A stretch of 64,000 bases of DNA from Pseudomonas saudiphocaensis (GCF_000756775.1 NZ_CCSF01000001.1:3162001-3226000); one strand, 5' to 3'; positions 28,662-39,452 are shown, numbered from the stretch's first letter. Notes: generated from the sequence alone by a model not told the origin. Numbers and translations are program-made.

Positions 28662-29525
28662 TTACAAGCGTGATGCCTTGAAGGTATCGCAGCGCGCCGG
28701 GTCACCATGTTCGAAGCCGCTACGAAACCATCGCACACGCTGCGCCGAGGTGCCGTGGGTAAAGGCGTCAGGCACGACCCGGCCCTGGCTCTGCTGCTGC
28801 AAGCGGTCGTCGCCGATGGCGTTGGCGGCGTTCAGCGCGTCTTCCAGATCACCGTCTTCGAGCCACTCGTGGCGCTGTTGCGCATGGTATGCCCAGACTC
28901 CTGCGAAGCAGTCGGCCTGCAGTTCCTGACGCACCAGAAGGCCGTTGTCGCCCTCCATCCGAGCGCCGCGCTGGCGTGCCGCCTGCATTTGCTGGGACAC
29001 GCCTAGTAGCGTCTGCACATGATGGCCAACTTCATGGGCGATCACGTAAGCCTGAGCGAAATCACCCGCTGCGGAGAAGCGCGAGGCCATTTCATCGAAG
29101 AATTGCAGATCCAGATAAACCTGCCGGTCACCGGGACAGTAGAAGGGGCCCACAGCCGAGCTGGCGAAGCCGCAGGCCGAGCGGACGCCCCCACGAAACA
29201 GTACCAGTGTCGGGTCGCGGTACTGCGCGCCAGCTTGCTGGAACAGCGCTCGCCAGGTGTCTTCGGTATCGCCAAGGATGGATTGGACGAACGCTACCTG
29301 AGGGTCGTCGCCATTGGCCGGCGCGCTGCTTTGCTGGGTGGTCGGCGAGCCGGCCTGGTTGGCCAGCTGGCCGAGAATCTGTAAGGGATCCTGGCCGGAG
29401 AGCAGGCCGATCACCACCACCACCACGGCGACACCAGCCAAGCTTAGCCGGCCGCCACGAAAGCCGCCGCTGCGGCCTCTGGCGTCCACTACGTTGTCGC
29501 TGCGCCGAGCCTTTTTCCAACGCAT
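28662..29525 (-). CDS. YpfJ-family neutral zinc metallopeptidase
   Basis: A membrane-anchored putative metalloprotease of the COG2321 family. The 287-residue product has a basic, Gly/Arg-rich start (RWKKARRSDNVVDARGRSGGF, typical of the family), one membrane segment at residues 28-43, and HEVGHH at 164-169, the HExxH zinc site. It ends convergent to the unknown 28312 gene, 17 bases away. Substrates are unknown. Confidence 0.88.
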   Translation of the reverse strand: MRWKKARRSDNVVDARGRSGGFRGGRLSLAGVAVVVVVIGLLSGQDPLQILGQLANQAGSPTTQQSSAPANGDDPQVAFVQSILGDTEDTWRALFQQAGAQYRDPTLVLFRGGVRSACGFASSAVGPFYCPGDRQVYLDLQFFDEMASRFSAAGDFAQAYVIAHEVGHHVQTLLGVSQQMQAARQRGARMEGDNGLLVRQELQADCFAGVWAYHAQQRHEWLEDGDLEDALNAANAIGDDRLQQQSQGRVVPDAFTHGTSAQRVRWFRSGFEHGDPARCDTFKASRL

Positions 29526-29644
29526 ATGCGCATCCTTCCGAAAGTCTCACAGGGTAGCTGTAGCGCTGGCGCGAACGGAGCGACTACAAGGCTAAGACCC
29601 GTTTCGGTGTGCGCAAATTCCGCTGGGCTGTTTCGTCAGCAGCC

Positions 29645-30079
29645 TCAGTTACCAGGGTAGCTGTTGAGAACCGACTCGCGACCTTCCTTGCTCAGGCCGA
29701 TGACTTTATAGGCGTCCTTGCGGTCCCCCATTTCCATCCCAGGCGAGCCCATCGGCATGCCCGGAACGGCAGCACCGATAAGATCGGGTTGCGCGCGCAG
29801 CTTGAGAATGTCCGCGGCCGGAACGTGGCCTTCGACGAACTTGCCATCGATCACGCCGGTGTGACAGGAGCCCAGGCGATGAGGCACGCCGAGCTTGGCC
29901 TTCACTGCGGACATGTTGGTTTCGACGTGGTCAGTCACCTCGAAACCGTTTTCTTCCAGATGCTTGATCCACTCCTTGCAGCAGCCGCAATTGGCGTCGC
30001 GGTGAACATCGATGGCAATGGGTTCGGCGGCCTGGGCGAAACCGGCAAATAGAATGGTGGCGAGTAGCAAGCGACGCAT
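29645..30079 (-). CDS. DUF411 metal-binding periplasmic protein
   Basis: The 144-residue precursor has a signal peptide (MRRLLLATILFAGFAQA) and the family motif CGCCKEWIKHLEENGF with Cys31, Cys33 and Cys34, plus SCHTG later. DUF411 proteins are usually linked to copper or other soft-metal handling. A Met-rich stretch GMPMGSPGMEMGD near residue 110 fits copper binding. It lies on the same strand as the YpfJ-like gene, 119 bases upstream of it. Confidence 0.85.
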   Translation of the reverse strand: MRRLLLATILFAGFAQAAEPIAIDVHRDANCGCCKEWIKHLEENGFEVTDHVETNMSAVKAKLGVPHRLGSCHTGVIDGKFVEGHVPAADILKLRAQPDLIGAAVPGMPMGSPGMEMGDRKDAYKVIGLSKEGRESVLNSYPGN

Positions 30080-30260
30080 GGAAAGTCCTCCGAACAGAAT
30101 GTATGCAGCATAGCGTTGCACAGGGCCAAGCCCAAGCACGGCCCGGTGAACGGATGTCGCAGCTGGCAGAGCGCTATGCAGAGCGTCGCGACGCGAACCA
30201 AACGGAGGGTGAATCGGTCCGATGACAGTCAGGAGTAAGCAGCCATCATGGGAGTTGTCG

Positions 30261-30797
30261 ATGCGTTTTGCCCGTTTCGTTTTGATCCTGCAGGCTGTGA
30301 TCATGGCAGGCGTGAGCCTGGCTTATTGGCTGCGGCCCTACGAAATGGCCAATCTCAACGGCATGCTGCTGATGGAGAGCGCCTCGATTAGCCACATGCG
30401 GGTCTATTACGGGGGGTTACAGCTCGGACTGGCGCTGTTTCTGCTGTGGTCGGCGCGCGAACCTGAGCGGGTGCGGCCGGCGTTGGTGATGTTGATGATC
30501 ACCATGCTCGCGCTGGTGCTGGGGCGGCTGATTTCCCTCTGGCTCGACGGCGGCGAACTGGTTGGCTTCGACCTGGCCTCGCTGATCTATCGGGTGCTGG
30601 CCGCCGCTTTGGCTGCAGTTGCCTGGCTGCTGGTTCGTAAGCCTGAAGAACCCGAGCCGGAGCGCATCGAACCGCCTACCCGACGGCTGCATGACGAAGC
30701 GCCAAAACCTTTCCAGCTAGGCACCGAGCCATTGTCTGACGAACCTGCCGCCGAAGAGCCCGTACGGCCATTTCGCCGCGGCGACTCCTTGCCTTAG
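30261..30797 (+). CDS. DUF4345-like inner membrane protein
   Basis: The 178-residue product has four predicted membrane segments between residues 5 and 135 (VLILQAVIMAGVSLAYWL begins the first). A charged, Pro/Glu-rich cytoplasmic tail (PEEPEPERIEPPTRR) follows. I read it as DUF4345-type, a family of unknown function. It diverges from the DUF411 gene across 181 bases in which I see no named site, and converges on trmA. Confidence 0.65.
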   Translation: MRFARFVLILQAVIMAGVSLAYWLRPYEMANLNGMLLMESASISHMRVYYGGLQLGLALFLLWSAREPERVRPALVMLMITMLALVLGRLISLWLDGGELVGFDLASLIYRVLAAALAAVAWLLVRKPEEPEPERIEPPTRRLHDEAPKPFQLGTEPLSDEPAAEEPVRPFRRGDSLP

Positions 30798-30840
30798 CAG
30801 GTCATTGAAAACCACCGGCGGTGGCAATTCTGCCTCTCGT

Positions 30841-31929
30841 TCAGCGGCGAACCAGCAGCACCCCGGATTCCATGTGATGGGTATAGGGAAACTGGTCGAA
30901 CAGCGCGCAACGTTCGATGCGGTGGCTGTCGTGCAGCTGGGCGATGTTCTGCGCCAGCGTCTCCGGGTTGCAGGAGATATAGAGGATGCGCTCGAAGCGG
31001 CGGGTCAGCTCGCAGGTGTCCGGGTCCATACCGGCACGAGGCGGGTCGACGAAGACGCTGCCGAAGTCGTAGCTCTTCAGGTCGATGCCAGCCAGGCGGC
31101 GAAAGGGGCGCACTTCGTTGAGCGCCTGGGTCAGTTCCTCGGCGGACAGGCGCACCAGGCTGACATTGTCGATACCGTTGTCATCGAGATTGGCCAGCGC
31201 CGCGTTGACTGAGGACTTGCTGATCTCGGTGGCCAGGACCTTGCGCACACGCGTCGCCAACGGCAGGGTGAAGTTGCCGTTGCCGCAGTACAGCTCCAGC
31301 AGGTCATCCTCGCGTTCGCCCAGTGCCTCGTAGGCCCAGTTGAGCATCTTCTGGCAGACCTCGCCGTTGGGCTGAGTGAAGGCGCCTTCCGGTTGGCGAT
31401 AGCGGAAGGTGCGGCCGGCCACCACCAGTTCTTCTTCCACGTAGTCACGGCCGATGACGATGCGCTTGCCACGCGACCGGCCGACGATACTCACACCCAG
31501 CTGTGCCGCCAGTTGTTCGGCCTCGGCCTGCCAGGCGTCGTCCAGTGGGCGGTGGTAGGCGAGGGTGATCAGCGCGTCGCCGGCCAGGGTGGTGAGGAAT
31601 TCCACCTGGAACAGCTTGAAGCTCAGGGTTTCGCTGACCTGCCAGGCGGCTTTCAACTGCGGCATCAGTTCGTTGATGCGGCGGCTGGCGATGGGGAAGT
31701 CTTCGATCAGGATCGGGGTGTGGTTGTTGCCCGGCTCGAACATCGCGTAATGACGCTGCCCGTCCTCACGCCACAGGCGAAATTCGGTACGCAGGCGGTA
31801 GTTCGCACGGGGCGAATCGAAGACTTCAGGCGCCGGCGCGTCGAAGGGCGCCAGCAGCTCGCGCAGTCGCTCGGCCTTGGCGGCCAGCTGGGAGTCGTAG
31901 GTGGTGGGGTCGAATTGCGGACGGCTCAT
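30841..31929 (-). CDS. trmA: tRNA (uracil-5-)-methyltransferase
   Basis: TrmA makes ribothymidine at U54 of the tRNA T loop, using S-adenosylmethionine. The 362-residue product starts [22 protein letters not shown]. It has the SAM-binding [26 protein letters not shown], and the catalytic Cys in [14 protein letters not shown]. Length fits E. coli TrmA (366). The iron-sulfur Cys set of RlmD/RumA is absent, which favours TrmA. Confidence 0.95.
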   Translation of the reverse strand: MSRPQFDPTTYDSQLAAKAERLRELLAPFDAPAPEVFDSPRANYRLRTEFRLWREDGQRHYAMFEPGNNHTPILIEDFPIASRRINELMPQLKAAWQVSETLSFKLFQVEFLTTLAGDALITLAYHRPLDDAWQAEAEQLAAQLGVSIVGRSRGKRIVIGRDYVEEELVVAGRTFRYRQPEGAFTQPNGEVCQKMLNWAYEALGEREDDLLELYCGNGNFTLPLATRVRKVLATEISKSSVNAALANLDDNGIDNVSLVRLSAEELTQALNEVRPFRRLAGIDLKSYDFGSVFVDPPRAGMDPDTCELTRRFERILYISCNPETLAQNIAQLHDSHRIERCALFDQFPYTHHMESGVLLVRR

Positions 31930-32017
31930 GGAATCTCTTCGGTAGTAGAACGGGCTCCGATGGATGACGGCTGTCATCCATCTTCTGCCGGATGGGCGGG
32001 GCATCCCGCCTGCGATG

Positions 32018-33313
32018 TCAGCCGGCGAACCAGCCCAGCTTGACCACGAACAGCACTGAAAGTACCCACATGGCCGGGCTCAGTTCACGCCAGCGGCCGG
32101 CCAGCAGCTTTACCGCCGTCCAGGCGATAAAGCCGAAGGCGATCCCATTGGCAATGGAGAAGGTCAGCGGCATGGCCAGGGCGGTGACCACTACTGGTGC
32201 GGCGACTGTCATGTCGTCCCAGTCTATGCTCGCCAGGCTACTCATCATCAGTACGGCGACAAACAGCAGCGCCGGTGCCGTGGCGTAGGCCGGCACCGCG
32301 CCGGCCAGCGGTGCGAAGAAGAGGCTGAGCAGGAACAGCAGCGCGACGACGCATGCGGTCAGGCCGGTGCGGCCGCCCGCGGAAGTACCCGCTGCGGACT
32401 CGATGTAGCTGGTGGTGGTCGAGGTGCCCAGCGCGGCCCCGGCCATGGTGGCGGTGCTGTCGGCCAGCAACGCGCGGCCCAGGCGCGGCAGCTTGCCGTC
32501 CTTGTCCAGCAGGTCGGCCTTCTGCGCGACGCCGATCAGGGTGCCGGAGGTGTCGAACAGGTCGACGAACAGGAAGGCGAAGATCACGCTGACCAGACCG
32601 ATGTCCAGCGCGCCGACGATGTCCAGCTGCAGCAGGGTCGGCATCAGCGACGGCGGCATGGACACCACGCTGCCGAGCTGCGACAGGCCCAGCAGGATGG
32701 ACAGTCCGGTGACCACCAGAATGCCGATCATCACCGCGCCGGTGACCCTGCGATAGGCCAGCGCGGCGATCAGGAAGAAGCCCAGGCAGGCCAGCAGCGG
32801 GCTGCCGGCGCTGAGGTCGCCAAGGCCCACCAGCGTCGCCGGATGATCCACCACGATGCCCGCGTTTTTCAGTGCGATGATCGCCAGGAACAGGCCGATG
32901 CCCGCCGCGATCCCCGAGCGCAGCGCCAGCGGGATGCTGTGGATGATCCATTCGCGGATGCGGAAGATTGACAGCAGGAAAAAGATCACGCCGGAGAGAA
33001 ACACCGCGCCGAGGGCGGTCTGCCAGCTGTAGCCCATGGTCAGCACGACGGTGTAGGTGAAGAAGGCGTTCAGGCCCATGCCCGGCGCCAGCGCGATCGG
33101 GTAGTTGGCGATCAGCCCCATGATCGCCGAGCCGATGGCGGCTGCCAGGCAAGTGGCAACGAATACCGCCCCGTGGTCCATGCCGGTTTCGGCGAGGATG
33201 CTCGGGTTGACGAACAGGATGTAGGCCATGGTCAGGAAGGTCGTGACCCCCGCCAGTATCTCGGTGCGCACGTTGGTGTTGTGCGCCTTGAGTTGGAACA
33301 GCTTCTCCAGCAT
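32018..33313 (-). CDS. NCS2-type purine permease (AzgA-like)
   Basis: The 431-residue proton symporter has 12-14 predicted membrane segments. It begins [37 protein letters not shown], typical of the AzgA/GhxP group that carries adenine, guanine or hypoxanthine. [16 protein letters not shown] and [16 protein letters not shown] are group signatures. The precise purine is unknown. It diverges from a molybdenum hydroxylase operon; a shared purine theme is possible but unproved. Confidence 0.88.
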   Translation of the reverse strand: MLEKLFQLKAHNTNVRTEILAGVTTFLTMAYILFVNPSILAETGMDHGAVFVATCLAAAIGSAIMGLIANYPIALAPGMGLNAFFTYTVVLTMGYSWQTALGAVFLSGVIFFLLSIFRIREWIIHSIPLALRSGIAAGIGLFLAIIALKNAGIVVDHPATLVGLGDLSAGSPLLACLGFFLIAALAYRRVTGAVMIGILVVTGLSILLGLSQLGSVVSMPPSLMPTLLQLDIVGALDIGLVSVIFAFLFVDLFDTSGTLIGVAQKADLLDKDGKLPRLGRALLADSTATMAGAALGTSTTTSYIESAAGTSAGGRTGLTACVVALLFLLSLFFAPLAGAVPAYATAPALLFVAVLMMSSLASIDWDDMTVAAPVVVTALAMPLTFSIANGIAFGFIAWTAVKLLAGRWRELSPAMWVLSVLFVVKLGWFAG

Positions 33314-33432
33314 GTGATTCCCCTTGTGTGCCGGTCTTGGCCTGGCGTCTAGCGCGCTTCGGCAGGTGGCCTGATGCGAGTGTCCGTTACTTAGCAAAGC
33401 CCATCGTCGGACCGGTGGCAAAAAAGCCCCGC

Positions 33433-33461
33433 ATCTTACACCGGCGGCCCGGTCGGTTGAA
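33433..33461 (-). promoter_or_regulatory. Possible promoter of the purine permease
   Basis: On the minus strand TTCAAC (33456-33461) and TAAGAT (33433-33438) have a 17-base spacer. The predicted leader is about 115 bases. I looked for a purine riboswitch in it and could not support one. Confidence 0.4.
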
Positions 33462-33554
33462 TTTCTACATCATCCTCGCCGCTGAACGTTTCCGCCCGGG
33501 TTTCAGTCGTAATCAGGACGCAGGGAAAGCGAACGCCTAAACCGTGAGGCCGAT

Positions 33555-34079
33555 ATGAGCGAAACCATTCCTGCGACAGGTGCACCCGGCACCTGCACAC
33601 TTTCCTTGCACTTGAACGGCCAGCCGTGCCAGGTCGAAGTCCATCCCTGGACCACGCTGCTGGATCTGCTGCGCGAGCAGCTTGATCTGACCGGCACCAA
33701 AAAGGGCTGCGATCACGGCCAGTGTGGCGCCTGCACGGTGCTGCTGAACGGCAAACGGATCAACAGTTGCCTGACCCTGGCGGTGATGCACGATGGCGCG
33801 CGGCTGACCACCATCGAAGGCCTGGCCGATGGCGCTGAGCTACATCCGATGCAGGCCGCCTTCGTCCGCCACGATGCCTTCCAGTGTGGCTACTGCACGC
33901 CGGGGCAGATTTGCTCCGCTGTCGGCCTGGCCGGTGAAAACCGCGCCCACGACCGCGACGCGATTCGCGAGCTGATGAGCGGCAACCTGTGCCGCTGCGG
34001 CGCCTACCCGAACATCCTGGCGGCGGTGGAGGAAGCCTTGCCGGCCAGCCGCGAACGCCTGCAGGAGAAAGCGCCATGA
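33555..34079 (+). CDS. [2Fe-2S] subunit of a PaoABC-like molybdenum hydroxylase
   Basis: This subunit passes electrons between the molybdenum site and FAD. The 174-residue product has the plant-type cluster [21 protein letters not shown] (Cys at about 52, 57, 60, 72) and the C-terminal four-helix cluster with CGYCTPG and [10 protein letters not shown]. coli PaoA has a twin-arginine leader; this protein has none, so a cytoplasmic enzyme is likely. Its TGA overlaps the next ATG (ATGA). Confidence 0.9.
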   Translation: MSETIPATGAPGTCTLSLHLNGQPCQVEVHPWTTLLDLLREQLDLTGTKKGCDHGQCGACTVLLNGKRINSCLTLAVMHDGARLTTIEGLADGAELHPMQAAFVRHDAFQCGYCTPGQICSAVGLAGENRAHDRDAIRELMSGNLCRCGAYPNILAAVEEALPASRERLQEKAP

Positions 34080-35062
34080 CGCCCTTCAGCTACGCCCGCC
34101 CGGAGCGGATCGAAGAGGCACTGGCGCTGGCCGGTCCCGACAGCCGCTACATTGCCGGCGGCACCAACCTGCTCGACCTGATGAAAGAAAACGTGCTGCA
34201 TCCGCGCCAGCTGATCGACATCAACCGACTGCCGCTGCGCGAGATCGAAGGCACGCCCAGCGGCGGCCTGATGATCGGTGCGCTGGTCAGCAACGCCGAT
34301 CTGGCCTGGAACCCGCTAATCGAACAGCGTTACCCCCTGCTATCCAAGGCCATCCTGGCCGGCGCCTCGCCACAGCTGCGCAACATGGCCAGTACGGGCG
34401 GCAACCTGCTGCAGCGCACGCGCTGCTACTACTTCTACGACACCGGCACGCCGTGCAACAAGCGCGAGCCGGGTTCCGGCTGCCCGGCGCGGGAGGGCCT
34501 CAACCGTATCCACGCGATTCTGGGAGCCAGCGATGCCTGCGTCGCGGTGCATCCCTCCGACATGTGCGTGGCGCTGGCGGCGCTGGAAGCCCAGGTGCAT
34601 GTGCAGGGGCCGCACGGCAAGCGGCGCATCGCCATGGCCGATTTCCATCGCCTGCCCGGGGACCGTCCCGAGCTGGACAACAATCTCAGCGAGGGTGAAC
34701 TGATCACCGCCGTGGAACTGCCGGCCGAGGGCTTCGCACAGCACAGCGCCTACCTCAAGTTGCGGGATCGCGCGTCCTACGCGTTCGCGCTGATCTCCGT
34801 GGCCGCTGCGCTGGAGCTGGACGGCAAGACCGTCAGGGTGGCGCGGTTGGCGCTCGGCGGCGTCGCCCACAAGCCCTGGCGCGTCGAGGCTGCCGAGCAG
34901 GCGCTGTGTGGCAAGCCGGCCGATGAGGCGAACTTCGCCGTCGCCGCCGATCTGCTGCTCGACGGGGCCCAACCGCTTTCGCACAACGCCTTCAAGCCTG
35001 AACTCGCTCGCCGCGCGATCATCCGTGCGCTGGGCGAGGCCGCCCGAGGAGCCGCCCGATGA
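34076..35062 (+). CDS. FAD subunit of a PaoABC-like molybdenum hydroxylase
   Basis: The 328-residue product has the FAD-binding [12 protein letters not shown] (25-36) and GNLLQRTRC. Four cysteines at 117, 127, 136 and 155 (in [21 protein letters not shown] and beyond) match the extra [4Fe-4S]-binding insertion of PaoB and 4-hydroxybenzoyl-CoA reductase. It overlaps both neighbours by four bases, so the three subunits are made together. Confidence 0.9.
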   Translation: MTPFSYARPERIEEALALAGPDSRYIAGGTNLLDLMKENVLHPRQLIDINRLPLREIEGTPSGGLMIGALVSNADLAWNPLIEQRYPLLSKAILAGASPQLRNMASTGGNLLQRTRCYYFYDTGTPCNKREPGSGCPAREGLNRIHAILGASDACVAVHPSDMCVALAALEAQVHVQGPHGKRRIAMADFHRLPGDRPELDNNLSEGELITAVELPAEGFAQHSAYLKLRDRASYAFALISVAAALELDGKTVRVARLALGGVAHKPWRVEAAEQALCGKPADEANFAVAADLLLDGAQPLSHNAFKPELARRAIIRALGEAARGAAR

Positions 35063-37263
35063 ATACGCTCAACTCACCGGTCGGTCGGCCGCTGGATCGT
35101 GTCGATGGTCCGCTCAAGGTCACCGGCCAGGCCCGATATGCCGCCGAATTCGGCACCCCTGATCTGCTGCATGGCAGCGTGGTATCGAGCACCATCGCCT
35201 GTGGCCGGGTGCGTCGTATCGACAGCCGCGACGCCGAGGCGCTGCCGGGTGTGGTGCTGGTGCTGACCCACCAGAACCGGCCTGCGATCGCCAGCTACGA
35301 CGAACCCTACGAAGACGACGATGCCGCCGAAGGGTCGCCGTTCCGCCCGCTGTACAACGACCGCGTGCTCTACAGCGGCCAGCCGCTGGCGCTGGTAGTG
35401 GCGGAAAGCCTGGAGCTGGCGCGCCACGCCGGCTCGCTGGTGCGCATCGAGTACGACAGCGAGCCGCATCAGACCGATCTGCTTGCCGTGCGCGAGCAGG
35501 CCCATGAAGCGCCGGCCGAAACGCCCGAGCCGCGCGGTGACTTCGCCAGCGCCTTCGCTGCCGCGCCGCACAAGGTCGAGCAGGAATACGTCACTCCGGT
35601 GGAGCATCACAACCCCATGGAGATGCATGCCAGCACCGTGCACTACCAGCCGGGCGGCGACCTGCTGATCTATGAGAAGACCCAGGGTGTGCAGAACTGC
35701 CAGCGCTATGTCGAGGATGTGTTCGACCTCAAGGGGCGGATTCGCGTGCTTTCGCCTTTTGTCGGCGGTGCCTTCGGTTCCGGCCTGCGCCCGCAATACC
35801 AGTTGCCGCTGGCGGTGATGGCCGCACTCAAGCTCAAGCGCTCGGTGCGCGTGGTGCTGACACGCCAGCAGATGTTCACCTTCGGCTACCGTCCACGCAG
35901 CATCCAGCGCCTGTCGCTGGCGGCGGACGAGCAGGGGCGGTTGCAGGCGGTGGGGCACAGCGCCATCGGCCAGACCTCGCGCTTCGAGGACTTCACCGAG
36001 CATGAGGTGGAGTGGTCCGGCATGCTCTATCGCTGTGACAACGTCGAACTGGACTACCGGCTGGCGCCGCTGGACGTCTACACCCCGCTGGACATGCGCG
36101 CGCCTGGCGCGACCCTGGGCGTCTATGCCCTGGAGTGCGCCATGGATGAACTGGCCTATGCGAGCAACATCGATCCAGTGCAGCTGCGGTTGATCAACTT
36201 TGCCGAGCGCAACGGCAACGAGGACAAACCCTATTCCAGCAAGGAGCTGCGTGCCTGCTATGCGCAGGGCGCGGAGCGCTTCGGCTGGTCGCGTCGGTCG
36301 ATGGCGCCGCGCAGCATGCGCGTAGGCAACGAGCTGATCGGTTGGGGCATGGCCACCGGCGTCTGGGAGGCCATGCAGATGCCCGCCAGCGCCAGGGCCT
36401 GCCTCGAAGCGGATGGCCGGCTGGTGGTCAGCAGCGCGACCTCGGATATCGGCACCGGCACCTACACGGTGATGACCCAGATCGCTGCGGCGGCCATGGG
36501 ATTGCCACTGGAGCAGGTGGAGTTTCGCCTGGGTGATTCCAGCCTGCCCCAGGCGCCGCTGGAGGGCGGCTCGGCAACGGTGTCCTCGGTGGGTAGCGCC
36601 GTCCAGCAGGCCTGCGCGGCGCTACGGGAGAAGGTGCTGGATGTGGTCCAGCAGTTTCCGGGCTCACCCTTTGCCGGCGCAAGTCTGGAAGATGTGGTCT
36701 TCGTCGACGGGCGACTGCTGCTCAAGAGCGATCCCAAGGTGCATGTCGAACTTGGCGAGGTGGTGCGCAGCAACGGCACGCTGGCTGCCGAGGCCAGCGT
36801 CGAGCCGGGCGAGAAACGCAAGGAGTGGGCAACAGCCACGCATTCGGCCGTGTTCGTCGAGGTCCGTGTCGACGAGGCACTGGGCACCATCAAGATCTCG
36901 CGAGTGGTCAGCGCCATCGCCGCGGGGCGGGTGGTCAACCCCAAGACCGCCGGCAACCAGATCGTCGGGGGTGTGGTCTGGGGCATCGGCATGGCGCTGC
37001 AGGAAGAAACCCTGATCGACCACAAGCTGGGTCGCTACATGAACCACAACCTGGCCGAGTACCACATTCCGGTGCAGACCGATGTGCCCGACGTCGAGGT
37101 GATCTTCGTCGAGGAGCACGACAGCGTGGTCAACGACCTGGGCTCCAAGGGCGTGGGCGAGATCGGCATCATCGGCGTGGCAGCAGCGGTGGCCAATGCC
37201 ATCTATCACGCCACGGGCAAGCGGGTGCGGGATCTGCCGATCACCCTCGACAAGCTGCTTTGA
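35059..37263 (+). CDS. Molybdopterin subunit of a PaoABC-like hydroxylase
   Basis: The catalytic subunit oxidises aldehydes or N-heterocycles at a molybdenum cytosine dinucleotide cofactor. The 734-residue length matches PaoC (732). Visible motifs are [11 protein letters not shown], the central [14 protein letters not shown], and the catalytic Glu at about 701 in GSKGVGEIG. Order FeS-FAD-Mo also matches paoABC rather than xdhABC. No XdhC/PaoD maturation factor follows; the operon ends at a repeat hairpin and the convergent rlmG. Confidence 0.9.
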   Translation: MNTLNSPVGRPLDRVDGPLKVTGQARYAAEFGTPDLLHGSVVSSTIACGRVRRIDSRDAEALPGVVLVLTHQNRPAIASYDEPYEDDDAAEGSPFRPLYNDRVLYSGQPLALVVAESLELARHAGSLVRIEYDSEPHQTDLLAVREQAHEAPAETPEPRGDFASAFAAAPHKVEQEYVTPVEHHNPMEMHASTVHYQPGGDLLIYEKTQGVQNCQRYVEDVFDLKGRIRVLSPFVGGAFGSGLRPQYQLPLAVMAALKLKRSVRVVLTRQQMFTFGYRPRSIQRLSLAADEQGRLQAVGHSAIGQTSRFEDFTEHEVEWSGMLYRCDNVELDYRLAPLDVYTPLDMRAPGATLGVYALECAMDELAYASNIDPVQLRLINFAERNGNEDKPYSSKELRACYAQGAERFGWSRRSMAPRSMRVGNELIGWGMATGVWEAMQMPASARACLEADGRLVVSSATSDIGTGTYTVMTQIAAAAMGLPLEQVEFRLGDSSLPQAPLEGGSATVSSVGSAVQQACAALREKVLDVVQQFPGSPFAGASLEDVVFVDGRLLLKSDPKVHVELGEVVRSNGTLAAEASVEPGEKRKEWATATHSAVFVEVRVDEALGTIKISRVVSAIAAGRVVNPKTAGNQIVGGVVWGIGMALQEETLIDHKLGRYMNHNLAEYHIPVQTDVPDVEVIFVEEHDSVVNDLGSKGVGEIGIIGVAAAVANAIYHATGKRVRDLPITLDKLL

Positions 37264-37281
37264 TCGCTGTCCGGTAAAGCC

Positions 37282-37312
37282 GGTGGATGTAAAAGGCGAC
37301 ATCCACCCTACG
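37282..37312. repeat. Half-element of the CCACCCTACG repeat family
   Basis: GGTGGATGT and ACATCCACC form a 9-base-pair stem around AAAAGGCG, followed by CTACG. It lies between the convergent hydroxylase and rlmG stops and shares its outer arm with the elements at 19110, 39327 and 62084. Confidence 0.75.
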
Positions 37313-37318
37313 TAGCCG

Positions 37319-38446
37319 CTAGCTCTTGATCGCCCGAAGGATGACGAACTTGGGCGTCGCCGCGACCTGCTCGGCCTTGCCGAACAGCCGCTTGAGCTTG
37401 AGGTGGTAGCCCAGGTGGCGGTTGCCGACGATCCACAGCTCGCCGCCCTTGCTCAGGGCGGTTTTGGCCTGGGTGAACATGCGCCAGGCGAGAAAGTCGC
37501 CCACTACCTGCTGTTGGTGGAACGGCGGGTTGCACAGGACGAGATCCAGCGACCCTGCGGGCTGCTCGGCCAAGCCGTCGCCGGCGCGGATGTCGGCCTG
37601 ACGGTCGCCATGGACCGCGCGCCAGTTCTGCTGCGCCGACTGCACGGCCATGTAGCTCTCGTCCACCAAAGTCAGTCGCGCCTGGGGATTGCTCAGCGCA
37701 TAGACGATGCCGAGTACGCCGTTGCCGCAGCCAAGATCGGCCACGCGGAGGTCGCCCAGAGCCTTGGGCAGATGCGGCAGAAAAGCGCGGGTGCCGATGT
37801 CCAGGCCTTCGCGGCAGAACAGGTTGGCGTGGTTGAGCAGCTCCAGGCTTGGCCCGTCCAGGCGATAGCGGGTCGGATAGGGTGAGGTGGGTGCGGGTTT
37901 GTCCACCGGTGTGGCCAGCAGAAGGCGTGCCTTTTTGACCGCCAGCGAGGCCTGTACCGGGCCGATGTATTTTTCCAGCAGGTCGCCGGCCGCCCGTGGC
38001 AAGTGCTTGATCATCGCGGCGGCGATCACTCGGGCGCCAGATGCTAACTGCCCGTGAAGGCGAATCAATTGTTCCTCCAGCAATGCCAGGGTCTTGGGCA
38101 CGCGGATCAGCACCACATCGAAGGGGCCGCCGGCCACCTCGGATGCCGGGATAAAGCTTACGTCGCCTTCCCACAGCTCATTGCGCTGCAGGTTCTTGGT
38201 CAGCGCAAGATGGGCCAGGTGCGAGTCGCCGCTGCTGATCACCGTTGCGTGACCGGCCAGCGAACAGGCCAGCGCGCCGAAGCTGTCGTTGAGTATCAGC
38301 ACCCGAGCATTTGCCGGTAGGCCCTGGTCGTACAGGTGGCCAAGCAGGTACTCGTCGGCGGCATCGAAGGCCTGCAGTGGCTCGTTGGCCTGCTCCGGTT
38401 GTCGTATCAGGTCGAGGCGGGCAAACGGCGTTTCAAGAATAGGCAT
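37319..38446 (-). CDS. rlmG: 23S rRNA (guanine-1835-N2)-methyltransferase
   Basis: RlmG methylates G1835 in domain IV of 23S rRNA. The 375-residue product has two Rossmann-like halves, as in RsmC and RlmG. The active C-terminal half carries VADLGCGNGVLGIVYAL (SAM site) and the N2-guanine motif LCNPPFHQ. It diverges from fpr across 102 bases. Confidence 0.93.
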   Translation of the reverse strand: MPILETPFARLDLIRQPEQANEPLQAFDAADEYLLGHLYDQGLPANARVLILNDSFGALACSLAGHATVISSGDSHLAHLALTKNLQRNELWEGDVSFIPASEVAGGPFDVVLIRVPKTLALLEEQLIRLHGQLASGARVIAAAMIKHLPRAAGDLLEKYIGPVQASLAVKKARLLLATPVDKPAPTSPYPTRYRLDGPSLELLNHANLFCREGLDIGTRAFLPHLPKALGDLRVADLGCGNGVLGIVYALSNPQARLTLVDESYMAVQSAQQNWRAVHGDRQADIRAGDGLAEQPAGSLDLVLCNPPFHQQQVVGDFLAWRMFTQAKTALSKGGELWIVGNRHLGYHLKLKRLFGKAEQVAATPKFVILRAIKS

Positions 38447-38548
38447 AGGAACTGGCGGTGTTTGTCAGCGGCGGATTGGAGTATCAATGAATATTGAGGT
38501 CGGACGGCTTGTGACTTGGTCCGGCTGTGTTTGCAGAGGGAGTGAAGT

Positions 38549-39325
38549 ATGACTGCCAGCGAAGAGAAGTTCACCCGCCAACGTCTGCTCGAGGTCCAGA
38601 CCCTGACGCCGACGCTGTTCACCCTGCGCACCACGCGCGATCCGGGCTTTCGTTTCACTGCCGGTCAGTTCGCGCGACTGGGGGTACGCAAGCCTAGCGG
38701 TTCGATTGTCTGGCGTGCCTATTCGATGGTTTCGGCACCCCATGACGAGTTTCTCGATTTCTTTTCCATTGTGGTGCCCGATGGCGAGTTCACCAGCGAG
38801 CTGAGCCGTCTCAAGGTGGGTGACGAGCTGCTGATCGACAAGCAGGCCTTCGGCTTTCTCACGCTGGATCGCTTTCCTGACGGGCGTGATCTCTGGCTGC
38901 TGGCCACCGGCACGGGGCTGGCGCCGTTCCTGTCGATCCTGCAGGGCTTCGAGGCATGGGAGCGTTTCGAGCGGATTATCCTGGTCTACAGCGTGCGCGA
39001 GGCACGCGAGTTGGCCTACCAGTCACTGATCGCCGAGCTGCCGCAGCGCGAGTACCTGGAGGGGCTGGGGCACAAGCTGACCTACTTGCCGGTGGTAACA
39101 CGGGAACAGGTGCCCGGTGCGCTGAACGGGCGCATCACCCGGCTGATAGAAAACGGTGAGTTGGAGCGTGCCGCCGGTCTGAAACTGACGCCCGAGCACT
39201 CCCGCATCATGCTCTGCGGCAACCCGCAGATGATCGAGGACACCCGGCAGGTGCTCAAGGCCCGTGACCTCAACCTGGCGCTGACTCGCAAACCGGGCCA
39301 AGTGGCGGTAGAAAACTACTGGTAG
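38549..39325 (+). CDS. fpr: Ferredoxin-NADP+ reductase
   Basis: A single-domain-pair flavoenzyme that moves electrons between NADPH and ferredoxin or flavodoxin. The 258-residue product has the FAD motif RAYSMVSAP (about residues 56-64), the NADP motif GTGLAPFLSIL, and the short C-terminus ending VAVENYW, typical of bacterial subclass I FprA. GAGGGAG precedes the ATG. In Pseudomonas, fprA is linked to oxidative stress and iron supply. Confidence 0.93.
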   Translation: MTASEEKFTRQRLLEVQTLTPTLFTLRTTRDPGFRFTAGQFARLGVRKPSGSIVWRAYSMVSAPHDEFLDFFSIVVPDGEFTSELSRLKVGDELLIDKQAFGFLTLDRFPDGRDLWLLATGTGLAPFLSILQGFEAWERFERIILVYSVREARELAYQSLIAELPQREYLEGLGHKLTYLPVVTREQVPGALNGRITRLIENGELERAAGLKLTPEHSRIMLCGNPQMIEDTRQVLKARDLNLALTRKPGQVAVENYW

Positions 39326-39326
39326 A

Positions 39327-39429
39327 CGTAGGGTGGAAGGCCGAAGCCATCCACGCGGAAAGCGGCGCCGCGATCTTTAAGGACTCTGTCCTACGTGTGG
39401 AAAATCGCTTGCGAGTTTTCCACCCTACG
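39327..39429. repeat. Paired repeat element with CGTAGGGTGG ends
   Basis: The 103-base element starts CGTAGGGTGG and ends CCACCCTACG, exact 10-base inverted ends. Each end forms its own hairpin: GTGG...CCAC at the left, and GTGGAAAATCGC...GAGTTTTCCAC at the right. The layout is that of a REPIN or BIME (two inverted REPs). It starts two bases after the fpr stop. Confidence 0.8.
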
Positions 39430-39452
39430 AGCTGCCTATTCGCGGCCAACAA

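Noticed and set aside
33314-33432. A purine riboswitch in the permease leader
   Set aside because: I could not find the paired loops or conserved core needed to support it.
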